Notes: generated from the letters alone by a model not told the origin. Shown: positions 38,901 to 44,072, counted from the stretch's first letter. The stretch: DNA of 64,000 nucleotides from Phoronis australis (GCA_002633005.1 NMRA01000030.1:1169957-1233956), one strand, 5' to 3'. A program made the numbers and translations.

Positions 38901-41900
38901 AGTTTTCCGAGAATGAAGATAAGGTATTTTGCTTGACATTTGTGAAATATTGTAAAAATGGCCAATTTTTATGGATAAGGTTTTTGAGATATCCTTAAGA
39001 ACCAGTTTTGTGTTGAAAATGATCCCCTGTAAATCACTCAACTGTGTCCAGTAAGTATTGTGTTGTGGCGTTGTTGAATAACATTGCATGATGCGGGCAA
39101 TGTCAGCCCCAGGGTTCGTCATTATAGTGCCAAGGTCACCTATTCTCAGATTTTTTTGTTTTCACATTTAAAAGTCGTCAATGAATACAACTGCACTTTG
39201 TTTAGCTTTGATGATGTTAAAATACCATGTTATTTAGTTCCTGCTATACATTAGCATAGCTAGGAGCTTGCAAATACATCTTTACTGAACCAGAAAGCAG
39301 TCTTGTTATCTCGGTAGTTGTCTGGGTAAAATAGAGGAATAAACCATCTGCTATGCTGGCTAATGCTGATCCAACTGAGTTTCGTTGAGCAACAATATAA
39401 ACGATATTAACGGAAGTTTTGTCATACAACTTAGTTGATCAGTTCCAAATAGGTTCAAACATTATTTTCATTCTAAGTGCCTAGAGCTGTAGAATTCAAT
39501 TTTAACGAGGAGTCTGTGGCCCTTTCCTGGGGTGTCTGCATCCTAACGTAACTTTAATTGGTGATTGAAATACGTCGGAATGATATGAAACTGCATTAAC
39601 TGTGATTAAATATTGACAGTCACTGGGGGGATTCCACTTTCCATTCTTGTGTGTGGCAGCGGGTTTTACATTGCACCTGGACCATTCGCCACCATGCTCC
39701 TTTTGAAACCCAGGAAAAACAATGAAATGAGCAACTAAACATGTGAGGCCTGGTGGGTTTTGGGAGGTGAGGTGAGCTGGCCAGAACGTCCTGCTTATCA
39801 TTAGTATTCACCTGCCACTATTAATACGGGTTACTGTAACTGTGGGTATGGTTACTGTTTTGTGATGAGTGAGAGCCATCTAGTGTCTGTGTATAGTTAT
39901 TGTGTTGTGATGGCCTGTGATGAGTGAGAGCCATCTAGTATCTGTGGGTGTAGTTACTTTGTTGTGATGACCATTGTGTAGCCACTGATTGTTTCACATT
40001 TCATCTCTCCCTGACTGTACTCTATCTTTCTCTGCTTCACCCCTCAGCACCAGGTGGCGGTAGTGGTCAGCTCAGTATAATTGCTTCATTTAACCAAGCT
40101 GCGTCAACTGTTGCCTCCAGCTCCCAGTCAGGTGAAAATGTAGACTTGCCATATGCATTGTTAACAGGTGTGTTGTAAAACCAGGCATAACTAAATAGCT
40201 ATCCCTTGTTGCTTGATGAATCTATGAAATTTGCAAAAGTTGGGTGAATTTGTAACTAGAGGCTGTATGTGAGACACAAAGTACGTAATGTGTGAAGTGT
40301 TGAAATAGTACAACAGTATCACGGAGCTTTGTCCAAGTTAAATAAATATTTAAGTCATACACATCTGACTTGTTGCAGTTCTGCTGATCTGTATTACCCA
40401 ATGGTTCATGTGAACAGGATACAAAATCACAAATTAACTATAGTTGATTTGATACAACTTAGATTGGACAATTTAGATGTCATAGTATTTGTATTTGGGA
40501 AATGGGTAACATCTTTTCAAAATGTTCATACTGGGTGCTGTTTCTGCATTACATGTTAACAATTTATGCAGCTGGTTTTGATGGGCTCAGAAGACTGGCT
40601 CGTTTTTAGACTGCTTCAACTAAGCCTTACTTCCATAAGTGCGTAATGCATATTGCATATACTTATTGTAATTAGCAATGGGTTTAGCTCATTGAATGAT
40701 TTGTTTCTGAGGAAAAATCACTTGTTGCACTTTTAAAATAATCTCAACAGGTAAAAACTCAGGTCCACGGCCAAACCTGGGTACGAATCCAGTAAATGTT
40801 GGAACTTGGAACGTTGTTGTAGTCAAACATTGCTAGAGGGCAGCACTTGCTACATGTGGATGACTCTGTGAGAAAACAATGCTACATGTAGTTGACATTT
40901 TATTTCTTGGGAAAGCACAAACTTGTCCCTTACCATTGCAATTGCCATTTTGGCATCTTACTCTTTTATTGGCATTGCAATGTCTCTTCCATGGAAGCTC
41001 CAGTTGGGGCAGCACCACTTTGATCATCAAAACGGAATATCTGTTTGTTGTACATATTCAATCTCTACACTGTCCATTTCAAATAAAAACATTCTACACT
41101 ATTCTTTACAATTAGGGTCTGATGGAAACCTGCCTAAATAATATACTGCTTAAGCAGGTTTATTGCATTTTGCATCACTCAGTATGTGTTAATGGAAACA
41201 GTTACAGTCCATGCAAACCTAATCACATGTGAGTGCTGCAATGGGACATATTGTTTACCATTTTGTTGGACTTTGTTTTATCAACGAGTGTTGATGAAGA
41301 TGACTATACGAATTTCAACATGTTGGTATATCGAGGACCTCAAATTCAGGATGATTACATTTTGCTTTTCTTATTTAGATCATGCTCTAGGTTAAATTTC
41401 AACAATGTCTTGGAGTAAAATTTGTTATTTGGTCTCCATAGCTAGGACTTTGAATTATTTCCTTATTTTGAACTGCATTCATAGTTTGTCTTGTATGCCT
41501 AGATGACAAAGTAAAGCCCAAAGCTGCTCCTAAGAGAAAGAAGCCAGTGTCAGATGATGAGTCAGAGGAAGAATTTGGTAAAAAGAAAAAGAAGTCTACG
41601 GCTGCCAAGGTAACACCTTCACTGTACAACTTACACTGATGTTAGTGTTGTGTCTTCACTACTTACATACACACATGTATGCATGTATGTATGTATGCAT
41701 ACTTACTGAACAGATAAATTGCCTATTCAAATGATAATCAGAAGACAGTAAGTTGACCAAACCATTAAAAGCAATGCAGAACCTACATAGGGTTCTATTG
41801 GGAAGACTCATGATAAAAAGTTGACTTCAACATTCAAGTGAAGCCAGTTTTGCCTTCAAAAAGCAACAAGGACATTATTTTTTAGATCTCAGTATTCGTG

Positions 41901-42484
41901 TATCATAGGACCCTGCTGCGAAATGTTGGCTATTCTTATTGAAAACTTGAATCTCACACAATGCTGTAAAAATGGTCAAGCTGACGTTTTGCCTCATTTT
42001 TGCATCATGGAGTTTGTTATATTTGCCTTTTTTAAGTTTTTCTGAACTGCATTAACTGTATTCGACCTTCCACTGCCAGTCACAATTTTCTGGTGTGCTA
42101 TGGGCTGCTACAGCATTAAATTGAGTAAACTCGCAGTATCCATGAATGTGATATATTGCGAGACTCCTAGAATCAGCCTCACATTTCTAAAACGAGTTCT
42201 GTGTAACAACACATTTTCCTACCTCCAAGACAAGGGAGATCACCATCCGGGGCCTTCAAATTATAAGACTGTTTGTAGTCCTTATTAACAATCTTGTATG
42301 GCAACTATTGGGAAGTATGAAATATAATATCAATTGTTTGGTTTTCTAGAAGAAGAAAATCGAAAGCGACTCTGATTCAGACGTGGCTGTTACCTCACCT
42401 GTGGAGAAGAGGTCGATGCCTGGGAGGTCACGACCTGCTGCCAAATATACTTATGATGATTCGGACAGCGACTTTGACTTTTAA
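734..42484 (+). CDS. TOP2: DNA topoisomerase II (TOP2), 3' part, 21 coding exons
   Basis: TOP2 is the nuclear ATP-dependent enzyme that passes one duplex through a transient double-strand break; each subunit joins DNA to a catalytic tyrosine. Conceptual splicing of 21 exons (each listed separately) gives 1039 residues plus stop with all phases matching. Visible landmarks are [11 protein letters not shown] and [15 protein letters not shown] after the TOPRIM domain, LKPGQRKV and YHHGE in the winged-helix region, the active-site segment [45 protein letters not shown] in the coiled-coil and [10 protein letters not shown]. About 500 Lys/Ser/Asp/Glu-rich C-terminal residues follow, ending in an acidic tail. 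Human TOP2A has about 950 residues over the same span, so the C-terminal domain here is longer. ATPase and TOPRIM exons are outside the window. TOP2A versus TOP2B cannot be assigned and is probably not meaningful in an invertebrate. Confidence 0.97.
1477..1710. repeat. 39-bp minisatellite, six copies
   Basis: Units start at 1477, 1516, 1555, 1594, 1633 and 1672, each opening CTCATCAACGTGTTTAGGTG or a close variant. 39 is a multiple of three, so several frames stay open on both strands and produce repetitive peptides; these are not genes. Confidence 0.95.
2708..2957. mobile_element. MITE, CARGGCTTGG family, 250 bp
   Basis: Ends CAGGGCTTGGAGT and ATTACAAGCTCTG are inverted copies. Flanks TTGTAC (2702-2707) and TTGTAT (2958-2963) form a 6-bp target duplication with one mismatch. 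AT-rich interior with no protein. Same family as the copies at 4814, 6868 and 37094. Confidence 0.75.
3400..3509 (+). CDS. TOP2: TOP2 exon b
   Basis: Acceptor CTCCTCAG, donor GTGAGT. Completes the Gly codon and reads [16 protein letters not shown] and KYVGPEDD, which are conserved in the family. Ends in phase 0. The last about 35 bases with the donor recur 71 bp downstream and again near 5.67 kb. Confidence 0.96.
3477..3600 (+). repeat. Tandem copy of the exon b donor junction
   Basis: The end of exon b plus donor (from GTGGGCCCAGAAG) is repeated 71 bp later from 3548 (GTGAGCCCGGAGATGG), including CTCCATAGTACTGG followed by GTCAGT. A third copy of the downstream version lies at 5652-5722. 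Confidence 0.85.
3601..5651 (+). other. Rest of TOP2 intron b-c
   Basis: No gene seen. It holds the truncated MITE and several GC-rich imperfect palindromic segments (around 3630-3760, 5040-5120 and 5560-5630) that share words such as GACCGGTC and GCCGACT. These may be one decayed element, but I could not define its ends. Confidence 0.5.
4814..4990. mobile_element. Truncated MITE, CARGGCTTGG family
   Basis: Begins CAGAGCTTGGAATTTTCC and follows the 6868 and 37094 copies (TTTTTTCAAATGTTCTGTCC, ACTTTCACCTCGAAAAG) up to about 4990. The right end is missing. Confidence 0.8.
5652..5722 (+). repeat. Third copy of the exon b donor-junction unit
   Basis: Matches 3527-3600 closely (TATGTCCCCTGCTGATA, GAGCCCGGAGATAGATAGC, CCATAGTACTGGTCAGTAC) although it is 2.1 kb away. 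The interval between the two may be a later insertion. Confidence 0.8.
6147..6239 (+). CDS. TOP2: TOP2 exon c
   Basis: Acceptor TCTGTTGCAG, donor GTAGGA. 31 whole codons reading [14 protein letters not shown] and GLPE. The last 15 bases of this exon plus the donor are the evident seed of the 25-bp minisatellite that fills much of the next intron. Confidence 0.96.
6225..7545 (+). repeat. 25-bp splice-donor minisatellite, over 30 units
   Basis: Unit consensus is ATGGGTCTGTCTGAG followed by GTAAGAGGGA. The last 15 bases of exon c (ATGGGTCTTCCTGAG) and its donor are effectively the first unit. About 25 units precede a MITE at 6868-7352 and about 8 follow it. Most units carry GAG-GTAAGAG, a closer match to the 5' splice consensus than the real donor GTAGGA. 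Confidence 0.93.
6868..7352. mobile_element. MITE, CARGGCTTGG family, 485 bp
   Basis: Left end CAAGGCTTGGAATTTTCC, right end GGTCATTCCAAGCCCTG (inverted match). Inserted in the 25-bp array with TAAGAG on both sides (6862-6867 and 7353-7358), though the host repeat makes this duplication ambiguous on its own. No transposase. Open frames inside are shared with the 37094 copy but look non-coding. Confidence 0.85.
7953..8067 (+). CDS. TOP2: TOP2 exon d
   Basis: Acceptor TTCCTTTCAG, donor GTGAGT. Encodes [30 protein letters not shown] and the start of the next Gly codon. The equivalent stretch in human TOP2 precedes the winged-helix domain. Its 3' end is tandemly copied in the following intron. 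Confidence 0.96.
8030..8255 (+). repeat. 58-bp tandem repeat of the exon d donor junction, four copies
   Basis: Copies start at 8030 (the real exon end), 8088, 8146 and 8204. Each has CATGGAYAATGAAC, a CCATTCCAA-like word and TGTGATGGTGA, so each of the three copies in the intron carries a donor-like GTGAGTA or GTGAATA. 58 is not a multiple of three. Confidence 0.95.
8256..8861 (+). other. Rest of TOP2 intron d-e
   Basis: AT-rich unique sequence; nothing recognised. Confidence 0.8.
8862..8983 (+). CDS. TOP2: TOP2 exon e, winged-helix start
   Basis: Acceptor TGTTTCTAG, donor GTATGT. Encodes [34 protein letters not shown], a highly conserved part of the DNA-gate winged-helix domain. Ends in phase 0. 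Confidence 0.97.
9126..9690. mobile_element. Harbinger-type MITE, 565 bp
   Basis: Imperfect inverted ends about 40 bp long beginning GGGCTGTTCCAGTAAAAT (left) and ending GCTGGAACAGCCC (right). Flanked by TAA at 9123-9125 and 9691-9693. A 3-bp TWA target duplication and GGGC termini are typical of PIF/Harbinger. The interior has repeated CAACCACCC words and no transposase. Confidence 0.85.
9898..10046 (+). CDS. TOP2: TOP2 exon f, catalytic tyrosine
   Basis: Acceptor CCTTGTCAG, donor GTAGGT. Reads [28 protein letters not shown] and SPRYIFTAL. The Tyr in SPRY is the residue equivalent to Tyr805 of human TOP2A that forms the DNA phosphotyrosine link, and the preceding Arg is also present. Ends two bases into a Ser codon. 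Confidence 0.98.
10047..10490 (+). other. TOP2 intron f-g, left part
   Basis: No features seen before the dispersed element at 10491. Confidence 0.8.
10491..10675 (-). repeat. Deletion derivative of the THAP-bearing element
   Basis: Matches 1-20 and about 460-632 with roughly 80-85 percent identity by eye (shared start TTGCTGATCCAAATCC, shared CATGATTAGCAGACG and CAGATTTCGTCCA), but lacks the roughly 440 bases carrying the zinc-finger frame. It lies in the TOP2 intron before exon g. Confidence 0.6.
10732..10963 (+). CDS. TOP2: TOP2 exon g
   Basis: Acceptor GTCATTGCAG, donor GTTTGT. Encodes [32 protein letters not shown] and [14 protein letters not shown]. It joins the winged-helix domain to the tower domain, including the conserved Ile-Pro region involved in DNA bending in the family. 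Confidence 0.97.
10964..11436 (+). other. TOP2 intron g-h
   Basis: 473-base AT-rich intron; nothing recognised beyond a long T-rich acceptor tract. Confidence 0.85.
11437..11636 (+). CDS. TOP2: TOP2 exon h, tower domain
   Basis: Long T-rich acceptor ending TTCTAG, donor GTATGT. Encodes [40 protein letters not shown] (in two conserved blocks) and [15 protein letters not shown]. Ends two bases into a Thr codon. Confidence 0.97.
11637..12221 (+). other. TOP2 intron h-i
   Basis: 585-base intron; nothing recognised. Confidence 0.85.
12222..12357 (+). CDS. TOP2: TOP2 exon i, tower domain
   Basis: Acceptor TGTGTGTAG, donor GTGAGT. Completes Thr, then [17 protein letters not shown] and the helix with [13 protein letters not shown]. 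Ends in phase 0. The last 27 coding bases and donor are copied once, 77 bp downstream. Confidence 0.96.
12331..12450 (+). repeat. Duplicated exon i donor junction (77-bp spacing)
   Basis: The exon end CAGTCATCCATGAGCACATC, then TAGTATG and GTGAGTGGG, recurs from 12408 as CAATCATCCATGAGCACATC, then AAGTATG and GTGAATGGG. The copy is diverged and lies wholly inside the intron. Confidence 0.9.
12709..12904 (+). CDS. TOP2: TOP2 exon j, coiled-coil
   Basis: Acceptor TTTTCTCAG, donor GTGAGT. Encodes [38 protein letters not shown] and [15 protein letters not shown], forming the first arm of the coiled-coil that leads to the C-gate. Confidence 0.97.
12990..13365 (+). repeat. Modular about 145-bp repeat, partial copy
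   Basis: Starts with the palindrome CCACATATTTATATGTGG and a CCGTCCGTCCGGCG-rich head. It has one A module (CCCCTAGTGGCAATTTTAG near 13196) and one B module (GCCACCTAGTGGCCATTTTT near 13339), 143 bp apart. It breaks off near 13365. Related to 36184-37905 and 43490-44072. Confidence 0.85.
13366..14235 (+). other. Middle of TOP2 intron j-k
   Basis: A segment near 13430-13510 ends GTAGATCCACCACTA, resembling the terminal sequence of the hAT family seen at 46.8 kb. Otherwise nothing was recognised. Confidence 0.5.
14236..14466 (+). repeat. 230-bp dispersed repeat, copy 1
   Basis: Closely matches 59112-59343 in the same orientation (shared AGAATAA, GGAATAATCGTTAAAATAAT, TATTTAAAGGGCTCGCGAAA, TCACCACTAGTAC). 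No ends resembling a known transposon were identified. Confidence 0.85.
14536..14630 (+). CDS. TOP2: TOP2 exon k, C-gate
   Basis: Acceptor ACTTGTAG, donor GTATTG. Encodes [25 protein letters not shown], matching the family's [15 protein letters not shown] signature. The 62-bp tandem repeat of the next intron starts on the first intron base. Confidence 0.97.
14631..14816 (+). repeat. 62-bp tandem triplication starting at the exon k donor
   Basis: Units start at 14631, 14693 and 14755, nearly identical (one difference seen, T to G in the third). Each begins GTATTGATGTTCATT, so the first unit starts on the donor GT itself and two further GTATTG words follow. Confidence 0.96.
14817..14926 (+). 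other. Spacer in TOP2 intron k-l
   Basis: Short unique stretch between the 62-bp array and the TIR element. Confidence 0.8.
14927..15715. mobile_element. TIR element with GCCC-rich ends, 789 bp
   Basis: The first 25 bases (CCGTATTTGCCGTAATAACC, then GCCCA) match the inverted right end with three mismatches. Subterminal GCGCCC words repeat inward. The interior (AAATTGCTTGAGTCGAAA-type words) is shared in inverted orientation with 34373-35634. No protein. Confidence 0.82.
15906..16145 (+). CDS. TOP2: TOP2 exon l, coiled-coil return arm
   Basis: Acceptor TGATGTTTCAG, donor GTAAAG; 80 whole codons. Begins with an acidic spacer ([10 protein letters not shown]), then [34 protein letters not shown] and [15 protein letters not shown], the second coiled-coil arm. 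Confidence 0.97.
16273..16464 (+). CDS. TOP2: TOP2 exon m, start of C-terminal domain
   Basis: Acceptor GTTAACTTCAG, donor GTGAGC; 64 codons. Finishes the core ([11 protein letters not shown]) and moves into basic sequence with [13 protein letters not shown], matching the conserved LPSPxGxRVxPR element, and KKKAKK. Confidence 0.95.
16640..17990. mobile_element. Element with inverted degenerate end arrays around an RNase H frame
   Basis: Left end (about 16650-16750) has repeats of the type CCAGGACAAAATTTATCGCG. The right end (about 17810-17990) has the inverse, such as CGTGATAAATTTTGG and CCTGACGTGATAAATTT, several times. The segment between carries the RNase H domain. The class is uncertain and exact ends are not fixed. 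Confidence 0.5.
17077..17757 (-). pseudogene. RNase H domain of a non-LTR retrotransposon (remnant)
   Basis: The minus-strand frame opens upstream of the first Met with VATDGSF (first catalytic Asp), then STRMEFEAI (second acidic residue), [10 protein letters not shown] (third Asp) and [21 protein letters not shown] (final His and Asp region). This is the order of a type I RNase H. A tail with [15 protein letters not shown] and LLLSRGW resembles the sequence that follows RNase H in some metazoan non-LTR elements. No reverse transcriptase is adjacent, so it is a fragment. About 227 open codons with no stop is notable for old repeat DNA. Confidence 0.75.
17991..18599 (+). other. Part of TOP2 intron m-n
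   Basis: AT-rich; nothing recognised. Confidence 0.75.
18600..19560 (+). repeat. Old, degenerate relative of the modular repeat
   Basis: Contains scattered module words: CCCCCTAGTTGCAATTTTAG near 19015, GCCCTCTAGTGACAG near 19124, CCATCTTGTGG near 19455 and CCTCTGTATCT. Spacing is less regular than in the other copies. Confidence 0.5.
19751..19877 (+). CDS. TOP2: TOP2 exon n, C-terminal domain
   Basis: Acceptor TTGTTTCTTTAG, donor GTTAGT. Encodes [15 protein letters not shown] and [12 protein letters not shown], similar in position to the EGLKQRLEKKQKRE region of vertebrate TOP2. Ends in phase 1. Confidence 0.9.
19950..20078. repeat. 41-bp minisatellite, three copies
   Basis: Units start at 19950, 19991 and 20032 (ATTAAGGGTGTGTTTGGATG and onward). 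The same unit makes the longer array at 25066-25395. Confidence 0.95.
20079..20587 (+). other. Part of TOP2 intron n-o
   Basis: AT-rich sequence between the minisatellite and the 2.4-kb element; nothing recognised. Confidence 0.8.
20588..23016. mobile_element. 2.4-kb TIR element flanked by TA
   Basis: The two 26-base ends are exact inverted copies (TACCGTAATCGTTCGGGT and on). Several TTAACCGCCCAT-like and CCCCGACTTT words repeat just inside both ends. If the outer TA is the target duplication, the element proper is 20590-23014. No transposase frame found, so it is probably non-autonomous. Confidence 0.88.
23017..25065 (+). other. Part of TOP2 intron n-o
   Basis: About 2 kb of AT-rich sequence; no exon, repeat or RNA gene recognised. 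Confidence 0.75.
25066..25395. repeat. 41-bp minisatellite, about eight copies
   Basis: Same unit as at 19950-20078. It directly follows, and is read through by, the minus-strand RNase H remnant at 25270-25700. Confidence 0.93.
25270..25700 (-). pseudogene. Second RNase H remnant fused to the minisatellite
   Basis: Reads [20 protein letters not shown], parallel to [20 protein letters not shown] at 17.4 kb, including the Gly-His and the Gly/Ala-Asp pair. The N-terminal catalytic part is missing. The frame continues into the 41-bp repeats ([13 protein letters not shown] and similar), so the array arose in or next to the element's 3' end. Confidence 0.65.
25701..26292 (+). other. End of TOP2 intron n-o
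   Basis: Nothing recognised apart from the exon o acceptor tract. Confidence 0.8.
26293..26487 (+). CDS. TOP2: TOP2 exon o, C-terminal domain
   Basis: Acceptor TTGTCTCCCCAG, donor GTATGT. Encodes [23 protein letters not shown] (a nuclear-localisation-like basic run), [15 protein letters not shown] and [10 protein letters not shown]. The NPWDSESD and RRAA elements are recognisable in vertebrate TOP2. Confidence 0.95.
26488..26945 (+). other. Start of TOP2 intron o-p
   Basis: AT-rich; nothing recognised. Confidence 0.8.
26946..28739. mobile_element. TTAA-flanked TIR element, 1.8 kb
   Basis: Left end TTAAGGTAGGTGGATACAC, right end GTGTGCACCTACCTTAA (inverted match after TTAA). A TTAA target is used by piggyBac and Kolobok elements. 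No transposase was identified. It contains a GC-richer segment with an 82-residue minus-strand frame. Confidence 0.72.
27312..27560 (-). CDS. Hypothetical 82-residue protein inside the TTAA element
   Basis: ATG to TAG frame on the minus strand in a locally GC-rich stretch. Ser/Thr/Pro-rich N-terminal half, then a probable single membrane segment ([20 protein letters not shown]) and a short charged tail ([12 protein letters not shown]). Not recognised. It could be a captured host exon or retrocopy or a chance frame. Confidence 0.3.
   Translation of the reverse strand: MSMSRPPGVSSQRVHALSSNRATPPTSTLTVLSQDTSPFTSFAHAQFLRLLLKLSAVMASVGLAYSTYYLKMDKQAQAQNKS
28740..29880 (+). other. Part of TOP2 intron o-p
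   Basis: Unique AT-rich sequence. Small open frames here show no family signature. Confidence 0.7.
29881..29932. repeat. (TAA)n microsatellite
   Basis: About 17 uninterrupted trinucleotide units. Confidence 0.97.
30563..30630. repeat. Imperfect hairpin, about 30-bp arms
   Basis: Inner arms CTATTTACAT and ATGTAAATAG pair exactly around a 7-base loop. The outer arms TTTACACCGACTTC and GAGGTGGGTGTAAA extend the pairing with a few mismatches. Confidence 0.8.
30908..31258. repeat. 38-bp minisatellite, about nine copies
   Basis: Unit ATTAGCATATCATGTCGCCT, then GGGTGCAAGTCACCATTA. The right-hand units are almost identical and the left ones diverged, with one shortened unit near 30960. Confidence 0.94.
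31485..31635 (+). CDS. TOP2: TOP2 exon p, C-terminal domain
   Basis: Acceptor TTATCTTTCAG, donor GTGAGC. Encodes an acidic low-complexity stretch ([20 protein letters not shown], then DNEDSFV). Phases match both neighbours. Confidence 0.9.
31882..32142. repeat. 65-bp minisatellite, four copies
   Basis: Units start at 31882, 31947, 32012 and 32077 (TGTTAACCGAGG, GACACTACTGTGCTGTGGCA). It lies in TOP2 intron p-q. Confidence 0.94.
32195..32600. mobile_element. TIR element, 0.4 kb, TA ends
   Basis: Left end TACCAGGATTTCCGTAGATA and inverted right end TACTGGGGTTTTCCGTTGAT share about 22 of 26 bases. The interior has AATAAACGCC words. No protein. A related fragment may lie near 45.8-45.95 kb. Confidence 0.7.
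32601..33196 (+). other. End of TOP2 intron p-q
   Basis: Nothing recognised. Confidence 0.8.
33197..33276 (+). CDS. TOP2: TOP2 exon q, C-terminal domain
   Basis: Acceptor AATCCCCGCAG, donor GTGATT. Short exon encoding [20 protein letters not shown]. The phase fits (completes Arg; ends one base into Val). Confidence 0.87.
33277..33741 (+). other. TOP2 intron q-r
   Basis: Only a short duplicated word (ATGAACCAGCTGGCT, twice near 33327 and 33347); otherwise unique. Confidence 0.85.
33742..33996 (+). CDS. TOP2: TOP2 exon r, C-terminal domain with poly-Gly
   Basis: Acceptor TTCCTTAACAG, donor GTATGT. Encodes [17 protein letters not shown], a run of seven Gly from a (GGT)n tract, [20 protein letters not shown] and lysine-rich [13 protein letters not shown]. 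The repeat-coded Gly run may vary in length between alleles. Confidence 0.92.
33997..34372 (+). other. Start of TOP2 intron r-s
   Basis: Short degenerate repeats of a TTATAGTGAGGTGTT-like word just after the donor (to about 34060); the rest is unique. Confidence 0.6.
34373..35634. mobile_element. TIR element with GCCC-rich ends, 1.26 kb
   Basis: Ends CCATATTTGCCGTAATAACT and the inverted CTGTATTCGCTGTAATAACC, with TA on both sides (34371-34372 and 35635-35636). It shares its internal sequence, inverted, with 14927-15715 but has about 470 extra bases (roughly 34740-35480). No transposase. Confidence 0.85.
35637..36183 (+). other. Part of TOP2 intron r-s
   Basis: Nothing recognised. Confidence 0.8.
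36184..37905 (+). repeat. Modular repeat with about 145-bp period in a three-module cycle
   Basis: The head GCGCCCACATATTTATATGT and a CCGTCCGGCG-rich stretch are followed by modules anchored on CNCCTAGTGGC. The GTGGC or GTAGC anchors fall at 36378, 36523, 36684, 36824 and 36968, then (after a MITE) 37596, 37744 and 37887. Types cycle A (GGCAATTTTAG, CCTCTGTATCTTCAAA), B (GCCACCT, CCATTTTTACTGTTTTC) and C (CTCCTAGTGGCAG, GGATCTTCTTTAAATTTAG). Confidence 0.9.
37094..37589. mobile_element. MITE, CARGGCTTGG family, 496 bp
   Basis: Ends CAAGGCTTGGAATTTTCC and GGTCATTCCAAGCCCTG. Inserted in a C module of the modular repeat with a clean 6-bp duplication CTCCTA (37088-37093 and 37590-37595, allowing one base of slack). 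The unoccupied site CTCCTAGTGG is present in other modules, which confirms the ends. Confidence 0.92.
37906..40047 (+). other. End of TOP2 intron r-s
   Basis: About 2.1 kb, AT-rich. The only structure seen is a roughly 60-bp near-tandem duplication at 39860-39970 (GTGATGAGTGAGAGCCATCT twice). Confidence 0.75.
40048..40131 (+). CDS. TOP2: TOP2 exon s, C-terminal domain
   Basis: Acceptor TTCACCCCTCAG, donor GTGAAA. Encodes [20 protein letters not shown] and a Ser-rich end. Accepted because it is open, phase-compatible on both sides and has good splice sites. No family motif is visible. Confidence 0.8.
40132..41502 (+). other. TOP2 intron s-t
   Basis: 1.37 kb; nothing recognised. Confidence 0.8.
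41503..41609 (+). CDS. TOP2: TOP2 exon t, C-terminal domain
   Basis: Acceptor TTGTATGCCTAG, donor GTAACA. Encodes [20 protein letters not shown] and [11 protein letters not shown], a basic and acidic mix like the bipartite nuclear-localisation regions of TOP2 tails. Ends in phase 0. Confidence 0.92.
41610..42349 (+). other. TOP2 intron t-u
   Basis: Short ATGT-rich tract near 41672-41700; otherwise nothing recognised. Confidence 0.8.
42350..42484 (+). CDS. TOP2: TOP2 terminal coding exon
   Basis: Acceptor TTTGGTTTTCTAG; the reading ends at TAA. Encodes [33 protein letters not shown]. The Lys-Tyr followed by a short acidic-aromatic tail parallels the KYLEESDEDDLF-like end of vertebrate TOP2. 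Confidence 0.95.
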   Translation, partial: KKKIESDSDSDVAVTSPVEKRSMPGRSRPAAKYTYDDSDSDFDF

Positions 42485-42826
42485 GTTGAATACCAGTGTG
42501 TGCTCTGTACAAGTAATTTCTGTGAACTATTAAATTAGTTTTTTTAGTAATGTGAAGTGAGTACTTGTGACCTTGACTGTGATCGTACATTGACGAGTCT
42601 AACATTAAATAGAGCTCTCCAGGCAGTGGTGCCACCTGTTATGTACACTATAACCACAGTTTAGCTTATCTTATGGATTTTAAAGTACAATACTACTCCT
42701 CACAGGCAACTGTATGTTTATGTGTAATGTATTAACTATTTTTTTAATGTTTGTGTGGTTCAGTTGTTTCGTGATTTTATGGAAATTTTACATGTATTGA
42801 TAACTGAAATAGTGATTTTAAATAAA
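42485..42826 (+). other. TOP2 3' UTR with candidate poly(A) signal
   Basis: Non-coding sequence after the TOP2 stop. AATAAA at 42821-42826 is the best poly(A) signal. ATTAAA-like words near 42530 and 42605 are alternatives. The end is inferred. Confidence 0.6.
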
Positions 42827-42838
42827 TGTAGTTTTATC

Positions 42839-42936
42839 CTGACCAAATATCTTCCACAGACATTAAGTAGCATTACACCTCATATCCTAACCAAATATCT
42901 TCAACAGACATTACACTTTCGGCTCTTTTATCAAGG
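42839..42936. repeat. 48-bp duplication after TOP2
   Basis: CCTGACCAAATATCTTCCACAG and CCTAACCAAATATCTTCAACAG blocks, each followed by ACATTA, lie 48 bp apart just beyond the candidate poly(A) signal. Confidence 0.8.
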
Positions 42937-43489
42937 TAACCCCAGTTGTAGCAAAGACTACCTTGATGCCTAACTGACCGTAATATTGGGATTTATTATA
43001 ACTTTCGCCTGTTACCATGCTTAGCATGTGTCCACGCTTACGTACATGTCCATGTAGATTGGCCCATGGTGTCCATACCTGGTACTTGTGGTGTTAGGAA
43101 TTGATGTCTTCCCCCATGTAACAAGCAGGCCAAGCATCACAGGCTATTTCAGTTAGAAGTACAAGTTGTGTTTTGATTTTAATCAACTGTTTTGCTTGCT
43201 GGCACATTCCCTCCAGGTTTGGATAGAAATTGTTACATTAAACAACTTTATAAACCACTTTATGTAATAACATGGGGACTCACAAAATGTCCAATTTGGC
43301 TAATTTCAGAAGTCATGTCTGAGAAATGGCTGGTTAGTCACGAAAATTTCAGGTACTTTGTTCAGGCTGTAATTTGGGTGCAAGTTTTCGGTTACACAGA
43401 CTTGGTTAAACGTAGGACACTTTTCATTGTTCACAGTCTTTATTCCGTTACGTTCGTACCTTCGGAACAAAAGTACTCTCAACTGAACA
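42937..43489. other. Intergenic sequence
   Basis: Nothing recognised. Confidence 0.75.
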
Positions 43490-44072
43490 CAGATAACATA
43501 AGACGGCTGACGATGATTTTTCGACGACTGTGGCGCTTCCTTGTGGCAGTTTTGTTTTTTGCGCCTATGGCTCTATCCCCTAAACCGTTCGCAGGATCTT
43601 TACTAAATTTAGTAAGTGTATTACTATTTATATGATGTTAACAACCGAGGACGACGACTTTCAGACGGATCTGACTACTGGTGTGCCACCTAGTGGCAAT
43701 TTTATTTTTTTACGTTTACCTCTGTATGTTCAAATTTCCTGAACGTATTTTCATAAAATTTGGCATACAGGCATCTGTTAATGAGGTGACACTATCTCTC
43801 CGTTTTCAGATGGATTCGACCTAGTTTGCGCCACCTAGTAGCCATTTTTACTGTTTTCGAGTCGGTTTTTTGCGTCCTCTCGTCTATCAACAAAGCGGCT
43901 TTCAGGATAATTGTGAAAATTTGCATGTATGTTTTTGCTATGAAGTGGACGGTTGACTACGATTTTCCAACGAGTTCGACTATTGTGGCTCCTCCTAGTG
44001 GCAGTTTTGTTGTTTTTGCGCTTATGGCTGTATTTATTAAAACGTTTGCAGGATCTTTACTTAATTTAGCCT
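43490..44072 (+). repeat. Modular about 145-bp repeat, four modules
   Basis: Anchors at 43543 (C), 43693 (A), 43838 (B) and 43998 (C), in the same C-A-B-C order as at 36-38 kb. It is cut off at 44072 by the hAT element. Confidence 0.88.

Noticed and set aside
41672-41700. Possible ATGT microsatellite array
   Set aside because: Too short and irregular to list as a repeat of note.
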